NCBI GenBank assembly: GCA_021159265.1
Contig: JAGGSD010000292.1
Span: forward strand, 1-30,473
DNA length: 30,473 nucleotides
Direction: 5' to 3'
From: Syntrophobacterales bacterium
Lineage (GTDB): Bacteria; Desulfobacterota; Syntrophia; Syntrophales; UBA6807
Shown here piece after piece: positions 8,356 through 14,915 of this stretch (its first letter is position 1; each line of letters begins with the position of its first letter). Below the pieces are notes generated by a model that saw only the letters and a list, made by a program, of their open reading frames with translations, made no database searches and was not told where the DNA came from. A program made the position numbers and the translations under genes.

Positions 8356-8949
8356 ATGATGCAGGATATAGAAGATATTATCATAGGAATATTTAAGGAA
8401 AGTTGTCATCTCAAAGAAATTTTTGTGAACGAGAATGTAGTCAGAATCGTTAAGATTGTTGAAGTTATAACAGAAGCTTTAAAAGGGGGGGGGAAGATAC
8501 TGTTATTCGGTAATGGCGGAAGCGCGGCAGATGCTCAGCATCTGGCAGCGGAATTTGTAAACAGATTTATTATCGAAAGACCGCCCCTGCCTGCTATTGC
8601 CCTTAGTACTGACACTTCAGTCATAACGAGTATAGGTAACGACTATTCCTTCTCAGATATATTCGCAAAACAGATAAAAGCAATAGGAAAACCTGGAGAT
8701 ATAGCATGGGGAATAAGCACCAGCGGCTCATCGCCTAATGTGATAAAAGCTTTTAATGAGGCAAAGAAACTGGGAATGATAACCATTGCGTTAGCAGGAA
8801 AGGACGGAGGAAATGCAGAAGGAATCGTGGATTATCCCCTCGTTGTGTCATCAAACAGCGTTCCCCGCATTCAGGAAGTTCACATTACCATAGGGCATGT
8901 TATTTGTCAGATGGTGGACTATAAACTGTTTCAAAAACCCGAGGAATAG
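8356..8949 (+). CDS. gmhA: D-sedoheptulose 7-phosphate isomerase
   Basis: Converts sedoheptulose 7-phosphate to D-glycero-D-manno-heptose 7-phosphate, the first step of ADP-heptose synthesis for the LPS core. The 197-aa SIS-domain protein has the phosphosugar loop FGNGGSAADAQHLAAEF and STSGSSPNV, and the zinc/catalytic set His62, Glu66, Gln173 and His181, each one position off the E. coli residues. The start is ATG at 8356 or the next codon 8359, behind a G-rich stretch. It is the first gene after a strong promoter and precedes grpE by 50 nt. GmhB and heptosyltransferases lie 13 kb away on the other strand; hldE is not in the window. Confidence 0.95.
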   Translation: MMQDIEDIIIGIFKESCHLKEIFVNENVVRIVKIVEVITEALKGGGKILLFGNGGSAADAQHLAAEFVNRFIIERPPLPAIALSTDTSVITSIGNDYSFSDIFAKQIKAIGKPGDIAWGISTSGSSPNVIKAFNEAKKLGMITIALAGKDGGNAEGIVDYPLVVSSNSVPRIQEVHITIGHVICQMVDYKLFQKPEE

Positions 8950-8999
8950 GAGTTGGGTTTCGAGTTTAAAGTTTTGCGGTTTTGCAGAGGTAGATTGGT

Positions 9000-9593
9000 A
9001 TGGTGAAAAAACGGAGCAAGGGAAAAGATAAAAAAATTGAAGATATTCAGATGGAATCCAGCGAGGAGGCCAGTGTGCCGGACATCGAGACGGAACCCGC
9101 GGAGTCTAAAGAAAAGCTTATTGAGGAATTAGAAAAAACCAGAAAAGAAGCTGCCGAGAATTATGATAAATATTTGCGCGTAACGGCTGATCTTGAAAAT
9201 TTCAAAAAGCGCGCCATAAAAGAACGCGCAGATGCCATCAATTATGGGAATGAAAGGTTAATTAAAGACATACTGCCGATTGTGGACAGTCTGGAAAGGG
9301 CATTAGATCATGCATACAATTCGGAAGATTTTGACGCATTTGTTGAAGGTCTGAAACTGATATATGACAAGATTCTTGTTTCCCTGAAAAAACATGGAGT
9401 TGAGAGAATAGATGCGGCAGGCAAGGATTTTGATCCCAATTTCCACGAAGCCATGTCGCAGGTAGAAACTGAAGAGTTCGAAGATAACAAAATTGTTGAA
9501 GAATTTGAAAAAGGTTACTTGTTAAACGGCCGGTTGTTAAGGCCCGTTAAGGTATCCATTTCGAAGAATATATCGAGAGAAAAACAGACATAA
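9000..9593 (+). CDS. grpE: Nucleotide exchange factor GrpE
   Basis: Co-chaperone that releases ADP from DnaK. The 197-aa protein has a charged, disordered N-terminal 40 residues, a long coiled coil (about 40-100, with the family segment YDKYLRVTADLENFKKRA), and the C-terminal beta domain with HGVERIDAAGKDFDPNFHEA and GYLLNGRLLRPVKVSVS-type ending (here GRLLRPVKVSISK). An AGAGGTA stretch precedes the ATG. It lies between gmhA and dnaK, which follows after 34 nt. The usual upstream partner hrcA is missing. Confidence 0.96.
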   Translation: MVKKRSKGKDKKIEDIQMESSEEASVPDIETEPAESKEKLIEELEKTRKEAAENYDKYLRVTADLENFKKRAIKERADAINYGNERLIKDILPIVDSLERALDHAYNSEDFDAFVEGLKLIYDKILVSLKKHGVERIDAAGKDFDPNFHEAMSQVETEEFEDNKIVEEFEKGYLLNGRLLRPVKVSISKNISREKQT

Positions 9594-9627
9594 ATAGTAG
9601 TATAGAGCTTAAGGAGGTTTAATCAAG

Positions 9628-11553
9628 ATGGGTAAAATTATAGGAATTGATTTAGGAACGACAAATTCGTGTGTTGCCGTAATGGAAGGCGGTGATCCGG
9701 TCGTTATAACCAACCAGGAAGGAAGCAGAACCACACCATCGGTGGTTGCATTTTCTGAAAGTGGTGAAAGATTAGTTGGGCAGGTTGCCAAAAGACAGGC
9801 AGTTACAAACTCTGAAAACACCGTTTACGCCATAAAGCGGCTCATAGGAAGGAAATATTCTTCCGATGAAGTACAGCGCGACATCCCCATCAGTCCTTTC
9901 AAGATCACAGAAGCACCAAACGGTGATGCGCAGGTAAGTGTCAGGGGTAAAAATTACAGCCCACCGGAGATCTCATCAATGGTACTGGCAAAAATGAAGC
10001 AGACTGCCGAAGATTATCTCGGAGAGAAGGTAACGGACGCTGTAATTACGGTTCCCGCTTATTTCAATGATTCACAAAGGCAGGCAACCAAGGATGCAGG
10101 TAAGATTGCAGGACTGAACGTTTTGAGAATCATTAACGAACCGACAGCGGCATCACTCGCCTACGGTCTTGATAAGAAAAAAGATGAAAAGATCGCCGTA
10201 TTTGATCTCGGCGGAGGAACCTTTGATATTTCTATCCTTGAACTGGGAGATGGTGTCTTCGAGGTTAAGTCCACTAATGGTGATACTCACCTCGGTGGAG
10301 AGGATTTTGATCAAAAATTAATCGACTACATAGCCGATGAATTCAAAAAGGATCAGGGGATCGATTTGAGAAGCGATAAGATGGCGCTTCAGAGGATTAA
10401 AGAAGCGGCAGAAAAGGCAAAAATGGAACTTTCCACTTCCATGGAAACCGATATCAACCTGCCCTTTGTTACGGCCGACGCTTCGGGACCCAAACACTTG
10501 AACATGAAACTTACCAGGGCTAAATTTGAGATGCTTGTCGAAGACCTTATAGACAAACTTGAACCTCCATGCAAAACAGCCATGAAAGATTCTGGTCTTA
10601 CACTAAACGATATAAACGAGGTCATCCTCGTTGGCGGAATGACGCGTATGCCACGTGTGCAGGAAAAAGTGAAAGCGATTTTCGGGAAAGAACCCCACAA
10701 AGGAGTAAATCCGGACGAAGTGGTCGCTATCGGAGCAGCCATTCAGGCAGGTGTGTTAACGGGAGATGTGAAGGATGTTCTCCTTCTTGATGTGACCCCG
10801 CTCTCTTTAGGAATCGAAACACTGGGTGGCGTTATGACAAAACTTATTGAAAAAAACACCACCATTCCAACAAAAAAGAGTCAGATATTCTCCACGGCGG
10901 CAGATAATCAGCCTGCCGTGAGTATTCATGTGCTTCAGGGTGAACGTCCCATGGCGGGGGACAACAGGACATTAGGCAGATTTGAATTGACGGGTATTCC
11001 TCCCGCGCCTAGAGGTCTCCCTCAAATTGAGGTTACCTTCGATATCGATGCCAACGGTATTGTTCATGTTTCCGCCAAAGATCTTGGTACCGGCAAAGAA
11101 CAGAGCATCAAAATTACTGCTTCAAGCGGGCTTTCTGAAGAAGAAATAGAAAAACTTGTCAAGGAAGCGGAGGCTCACTCAGAAGATGACAAAAAGAAAA
11201 AGGATTTAATTGAAGCGAGAAATCAGGCCGATGCACTTGCCTACAGCGTTGAGAAGAATATGAAAGAAATGGGCGACAAGATAGACGCCGGCGATAAGTC
11301 AAAAATAGAAGAAGCCATGTCCAGGCTTAAAAAGGCGATGGAGGGAGACGACGTGAGTGCCATTAATTCCGCTCAGGAAGAATTAACCCAGGCATCGCAT
11401 AAACTTGCCGAAGCCATGTATGCCAAAGCGTCTGCGCAACAAGGGGAAGCTGGAACAAATGCCGGCGCTTCTGCAGGCGGGGAAGCGCAGCCCGGTGGAG
11501 CAACCAAAAATGATGATGACGTGGTAGATGCTGATTTTGAAGAAATGAAATAA
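9628..11553 (+). CDS. dnaK: Molecular chaperone DnaK (Hsp70)
   Basis: ATP-driven chaperone of the cytoplasm. At 641 aa it has full length: the ATPase domain begins with GIDLGTTNSCVAVMEGG, with DLGGGTFDISILELGDG near residue 195 and the VGGMTRMP loop near 335, followed by the substrate-binding domain (LLLDVTPLSLGIETLGG), the helical lid and the acidic C-terminus ending DDDVVDADFEEMK. A strong AAGGAGGT at 9611-9618 precedes the ATG. A textbook terminator follows at 11633. dnaJ does not follow, so its partner must be elsewhere. Confidence 0.98.
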   Translation: MGKIIGIDLGTTNSCVAVMEGGDPVVITNQEGSRTTPSVVAFSESGERLVGQVAKRQAVTNSENTVYAIKRLIGRKYSSDEVQRDIPISPFKITEAPNGDAQVSVRGKNYSPPEISSMVLAKMKQTAEDYLGEKVTDAVITVPAYFNDSQRQATKDAGKIAGLNVLRIINEPTAASLAYGLDKKKDEKIAVFDLGGGTFDISILELGDGVFEVKSTNGDTHLGGEDFDQKLIDYIADEFKKDQGIDLRSDKMALQRIKEAAEKAKMELSTSMETDINLPFVTADASGPKHLNMKLTRAKFEMLVEDLIDKLEPPCKTAMKDSGLTLNDINEVILVGGMTRMPRVQEKVKAIFGKEPHKGVNPDEVVAIGAAIQAGVLTGDVKDVLLLDVTPLSLGIETLGGVMTKLIEKNTTIPTKKSQIFSTAADNQPAVSIHVLQGERPMAGDNRTLGRFELTGIPPAPRGLPQIEVTFDIDANGIVHVSAKDLGTGKEQSIKITASSGLSEEEIEKLVKEAEAHSEDDKKKKDLIEARNQADALAYSVEKNMKEMGDKIDAGDKSKIEEAMSRLKKAMEGDDVSAINSAQEELTQASHKLAEAMYAKASAQQGEAGTNAGASAGGEAQPGGATKNDDDVVDADFEEMK

Positions 11554-11614
11554 ATATTCAACGATTAGGGGACTACCCGGGAATAATTTCGTAGCGAGGG
11601 CTTCGTAAGAACTT

Positions 11615-11620
11615 TACAAT
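11615..11620 (+). repeat. Fragment of the TTTACAAT repeat, + orientation
   Basis: AAGAACTTTACAATCAAAAGACTAA (positions 11606-11630 hold this string; key piece CTTTACAAT) matches the end of the repeat seen in the opposite orientation at 17086, 18860, 27592 and 30351. This copy lacks the AATTCTTTTGCC half. It lies between dnaK and its terminator, so it would not obviously serve as a promoter for the next gene. Confidence 0.45.
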
Positions 11621-11632
11621 CAAAAGACTAAC

Positions 11633-11673
11633 AAATGCCCGGAAATTATACATATTGATTTCCGGGCATTTTT
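11633..11673 (+). terminator. Rho-independent terminator after dnaK
   Basis: AAATGCCCGGAAAT (11633-11646) and its perfect complement ATTTCCGGGCATTT (11658-11671) form a 14-bp stem with an 11-nt loop, ending in a T run. It ends the gmhA-grpE-dnaK transcript, 80 nt past the dnaK stop. Confidence 0.92.
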
Positions 11674-11705
11674 ATGCCAGTTTAATAGATAATGACATGA
11701 GGTAC

Positions 11706-11909
11706 CCGTTCACAGGTTCATGGTTCAGCGTTAAGGACAAAGGCATCATTAAAGACCTGAAGTCCTCGTCAAAAATGCTCATTTTCGCAAATAATTGCCG
11801 ACTTGGCTCCGGATTTTGTTTCAGGCCTGACGAAGCTGACACTTTTCTCGTAAATACGCATCCCAAATGCAGTCCGGGGGCAAGAATGGAACCTTGAACC
11901 CGTGAACGG
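11706..11909. repeat. MITE-like inverted-repeat element, about 204 bp
   Basis: The left end at 11706-11726 and the right end at 11889-11909 are inverted copies that agree at 19 of 21 positions (CCGTTCACAGGTTCATGG... on the left). The terminal motif continues on the right into GGTTACGATAT, the same CGTAACCGTTCA motif as the element at 247-512. Open frames inside it on both strands are not gene-like. It fills most of the gap between the dnaK terminator and the next gene. Confidence 0.65.
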
Positions 11910-11951
11910 TTACGATATGAGTACGGTACAAAAAAATAAGGATACGATCTT

Positions 11952-13865
11952 ATGATCAGCGGATTGCGGAAAATTTTGGGCATTTATAGTTTAACCCTGG
12001 CATTACTGATTACCGGGTGTGCCGGCATACCGCTGTTTGTAAAAGAAAAACCATTCGTCAGCCCTGATGAAATTCCAAAGGGAATCCAACCGCTATACAG
12101 CAGGGCCGAGAGGGCTTTTCAAAAAAAACAGATGGACGAGGCCCTCGATCTTTATGGTCAAATAATTAAGCAGGCTCCTGTGGGAGCAGTGGCAATATTC
12201 TCACATGTAAGGAGAGGCGATATATTCGTGTTCAAAGGTGATTACAGCAAAGCCGTCCAGGAATTGGATAATATTCCAAAAAGATTTGATGGTGATCCTC
12301 TGTACGATGAAGCTCAATATTACCTTGCAGTTTCCTATTCCAAATTAGGGAAATACGATCTTTCAGAAAAAATTGGAGAAAAACTGTTATCGGAGAAATT
12401 AACATCCCAACGCGAGGCTGAGATACAATCAATCATAGGAGACGGTCTTCTGGTAAAAGATAATGCCTTCGGCGCCCTGTTGAGATATATGAAGGCGCTG
12501 AAAAAGAAACCGGACAAGGTGCTTGCGGGGTACTTAAAAACTAAAGTTGAAGACATTATCGGCACGCTTTTATCTATCGAACAGCTTGAAACATTAAGTC
12601 ATAAATATAGATTCGGTTATCCTTCGGGATATATACTTTATGCCCTTGCAAAAGCCTACTACGAAACGAATGATATAACAAAGTCAAAAGAGGCCCTGAA
12701 AAAATTCCTCAGACGCCATGAAGACAACCCTTATTTTAATGAAGGTATGGAGCTTGATCAACGGTTTACTGAAATGGAAGCGGCAGATCGATATGCTGTC
12801 GGGTGCATACTTCCCCTAACCGGAAGATTTGCCAGTTATGGAAACATGGCATTGGATGCCATTATTTTAGCCAGCGGTGTGTTTGATTCTGAAGAAGGTA
12901 ATCCCATAAAACTGATTATTGAAGATTCGGGAAGCGATCCTGATACCGCCCGGGCAGCCGTCGATAAATTAGTGACCGAAAACAAAGTCATAGGAATTAT
13001 CGGACCCATGGGGAGCTCTACCGCATTTGAGGCGGCAAAAATAGCGCAGAAATCAGGTGTTCCTATTCTTACCCTTACCCAGAAAGACGGGATAGCGGAA
13101 ATCGGTAACTATGTTTTTCGAGATTTTCTTACCGCAGCCATGCAGATAAAAACACTAGTCAAATATTCCGTTCAGAATCTCGGAATGAAAAGCTTTGCCA
13201 TTCTATATCCGGAAGATAATTATGGTATTGAAATGATGAATCTTTTCTGGAGCGAGGTGCTACATTATGGTGGGCAGATACGGGGAGTGGAATCTTATAA
13301 CAATAAGAAAACCGATTTTGGAAAAGAAATCAAATCGTTAACAGGTCTCAATTTTCAGGAGAAGAAAACAGAAGGAAATGAAGCAAAACCCGTTATTGAC
13401 TTTGACGCACTTTTCATACCCGATTCCCCTGCAAGAGTGTCTATGATCGCGCCGCAACTGGCCTTTTATGACGTAACGGGCATTCAACTACTTGGGACAA
13501 ATGCATGGAATTCACCAAAGCTTTTTAAAATGGATAGTGAATACATTGAGGGGGCCATCTTTGTTGACGGTTTTTTTCAGAATAGCTATTATCCCGCTGT
13601 TCGAGATTTCGTTGATAGTTTTTATGTCGCCTATGGCAGAGAGCCGACTGATATGGATGCGCTGGTGTATGATGCCGCAAGCATAGTGGTCAGTATCCTG
13701 CGAGGTAATGATATCGAGACAAGGGATGACCTCAGAGACAAAATGTTACAACTTAAAGACTACGCTGGAATAACTGGAAAAACCTCTTTTCTGGAAAGTG
13801 GAGACGTCCGGAAGTTTTTATATGTTCTCATGGTGAGGGATAATGAGATTATCCAGATCAATTGA
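11952..13865 (+). CDS. Lipoprotein with TPR repeats and a periplasmic ligand-binding domain (LpoA-like / penicillin-binding protein activator family)
   Basis: The 637-aa protein has a lipoprotein signal with lipobox I-T-G-C (Cys23), a helical TPR-type region (about residues 45-265, with repeats such as QYYLAVSYSKLGKYDLSEK and ILYALAKAYYETNDITKSKEAL), then a type I periplasmic binding fold from about 281 (VGCILPLTGRFASYGNMALDAI) with IGPMGSSTAFEAAKIAQ. This order matches the LpoA/YraM family, outer-membrane lipoproteins that activate peptidoglycan synthases in gammaproteobacteria; in anaerobes the same fold order is usually annotated as a branched-chain amino acid binding protein. No ABC permease genes flank it, which favours the envelope role. 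A weak AAGGAT precedes the ATG. Function is inference; fold order is clear. Confidence 0.75.
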   Translation: MISGLRKILGIYSLTLALLITGCAGIPLFVKEKPFVSPDEIPKGIQPLYSRAERAFQKKQMDEALDLYGQIIKQAPVGAVAIFSHVRRGDIFVFKGDYSKAVQELDNIPKRFDGDPLYDEAQYYLAVSYSKLGKYDLSEKIGEKLLSEKLTSQREAEIQSIIGDGLLVKDNAFGALLRYMKALKKKPDKVLAGYLKTKVEDIIGTLLSIEQLETLSHKYRFGYPSGYILYALAKAYYETNDITKSKEALKKFLRRHEDNPYFNEGMELDQRFTEMEAADRYAVGCILPLTGRFASYGNMALDAIILASGVFDSEEGNPIKLIIEDSGSDPDTARAAVDKLVTENKVIGIIGPMGSSTAFEAAKIAQKSGVPILTLTQKDGIAEIGNYVFRDFLTAAMQIKTLVKYSVQNLGMKSFAILYPEDNYGIEMMNLFWSEVLHYGGQIRGVESYNNKKTDFGKEIKSLTGLNFQEKKTEGNEAKPVIDFDALFIPDSPARVSMIAPQLAFYDVTGIQLLGTNAWNSPKLFKMDSEYIEGAIFVDGFFQNSYYPAVRDFVDSFYVAYGREPTDMDALVYDAASIVVSILRGNDIETRDDLRDKMLQLKDYAGITGKTSFLESGDVRKFLYVLMVRDNEIIQIN

Positions 13866-13952
13866 TGACTCTGTTGATTTAAGGTTTTTTCGCCCAATTT
13901 CTGCGTTATGCTCAAAAGATAATCCTCGGAATATCAACTATATGCCTGCGGT

Positions 13953-14005
13953 CTTCGGCGAGCCTTCGGTGCGAGCTCAGTCGAACGCTCAGTCGAGCCG
14001 TCGAA
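13953..14005. repeat. CTTCGGCG...GCTCAGTCGAAC repeat cluster
   Basis: CTTCGGCGAGCCTTCGG (from 13953) is followed by GCGAGCTCAGTCGAACGCTC and a partial second copy ending near 14005. Related copies lie at 324-346 and 17151-17199. These are short degenerate repeats; here the cluster directly abuts and seems to have replaced the distal end of MITE copy B. Confidence 0.6.
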
Positions 14006-14165
14006 CCATTCACGGTTAAAAGAGTTTCAATAAATGAGGGGAGGGGAGGTTTTACCCCCCGACAGGGGCGACTAAAGTCACCCCTGTCCGTGTTTATTGA
14101 GATATTACCCGTTTCTCTTCATCCAACTGTTGAACCTTGAACCCCTGAACTGTGAACCTGAGTAG
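14006..14165. repeat. MITE-like element, copy B (truncated, inverted relative to copy A)
   Basis: The reverse complement matches copy A at 4751-4962 over about 160 bp, including both internal hairpins (GGGGCGACTAAAGTCACCCC and the AGGTTTTACC region) and one terminal repeat CTGTGAACCTGAGTAG (14150-14165). The second terminal repeat is missing; the CTTCGGCG repeat cluster begins where it should be. The intact end lies 28 nt upstream of the broken surE start. Confidence 0.78.
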
Positions 14166-14193
14166 TCACCTTTTTTATTAATCGGTTGTTCCT

Positions 14194-14346
14194 ATGAAAT
14201 TTCTTCTTACGAACGACGATGGGATATATGCCAGCGGGTTGAATGCCTCAACCAGCTCCAGGGCGGAAAGTCAAAAAACAGAAACTAATCACAAGAGTCC
14301 GAAATTACGAAAACACGAAAAGACTAAAGCATCCGGACAGGGATAA
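14194..14346 (+). pseudogene. surE: surE remnant (first 18 codons only)
   Basis: The frame starts MKFLLTNDDGIYASGLNA, which is the characteristic N-terminus of SurE, the 5'/3'-nucleotidase (normally about 250 aa), including the metal-binding NDD. After that the frame enters repeat debris ('tccgaaattacgaaaacacgaaaagact') and stops at 14344. There is no ribosome binding site and no further SurE sequence before the cupin gene. MITE copy B ends 28 nt upstream. I read it as a gene cut off by rearrangement at repeats; a full copy may exist elsewhere. Confidence 0.72.
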
Positions 14347-14540
14347 TCCCCTAATCCTGTAATCTCTCTAATCCGGAAATTTGAGCTATGACCTCTTGAG
14401 ATTTTGGTTTTTTTAGCGTTTTTATGCTCAACAACTGTGTTTTTTGCGCAGATATTGGTATCAACAGTGAAAAGGTACAAGATACAAGGATCAAGGACCA
14501 AGAAAAGACCTTGAACCTTTTACCCTTACGGTTTTGCCGC
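14347..14540. other. Remainder of the convergence gap
   Basis: Together with 13866-14193 this is the gap between the converging transcription units. It holds repeat text (for example 'cccctaatcctgtaatctctctaatccgg', related to the palindrome at 19125-19158, and 'aaggtacaagatacaaggatcaaggacc'). I see no terminator with a T run for either side and no gene. Confidence 0.45.
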
Positions 14541-14894
14541 TTAGACATTTTGTGCCTTGTTTTCATCTACCCCCGTGGGAATAAGGCACATAAAGCGGAA
14601 TATACCTTCTCCTTTATTAATCAAAGAGTGTTTTTCACCGGGGGGAATAAAAATCGTATCTCCCTCTCTGACCATTTTATCACCCATATTACCTTTAACT
14701 GCAGCTACTCCCTTTAAGATAAAAACTTCGTGTTCCCATGGATGGATATGAAATGGGCTGGAAGCTCCAGGTTCGAGTTCGAATATTCTCATAATGAAGT
14801 TCGGTGCGCCTTCTTTATCACCTATAACCACTCTCTTTTTCACACCTTCCATTAAATCAACTGCTTCTACATCTTCATAATTACGTATGATCAT
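14541..14894 (-). CDS. Small cupin-domain protein
   Basis: A 117-aa single-domain cupin. Both classic motifs are complete: G-x5-H-x-H-x4-E with His49, His51 and Glu56, and G-x5-P-x-G-x2-H with Gly78 and His89, giving the normal 3-His/1-Glu metal site. AAGGAGT stands before the ATG. It lies 21 nt after the oxidoreductase gene on the same strand, so the two are probably co-transcribed. Cupins of this size act as small-molecule dioxygenases, isomerases, or ligand sensors; nothing in the sequence decides which. In an anaerobic setting an isomerase, lyase or binding role is more likely than an oxygenase. Confidence 0.85.
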   Translation of the reverse strand: MIIRNYEDVEAVDLMEGVKKRVVIGDKEGAPNFIMRIFELEPGASSPFHIHPWEHEVFILKGVAAVKGNMGDKMVREGDTIFIPPGEKHSLINKGEGIFRFMCLIPTGVDENKAQNV

Positions 14895-14915
14895 CGCAAT
14901 ACTCCTTATGACTCC

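Noticed and set aside
8077..8359. Opposed open frames of 69-75 codons before gmhA
   Set aside because: They overlap each other, run through repeat text and the gmhA promoter, and show no domain motif or ribosome binding site.
11655..11983. Open frames on both strands between dnaK and the lipoprotein gene
   Set aside because: They are created by the inverted-repeat element and the dnaK terminator.
14765..14785. GGTTCGAGTTCGAAT, similar to a tRNA T-arm
   Set aside because: It lies within the cupin coding sequence and no acceptor or anticodon stem can be formed around it.
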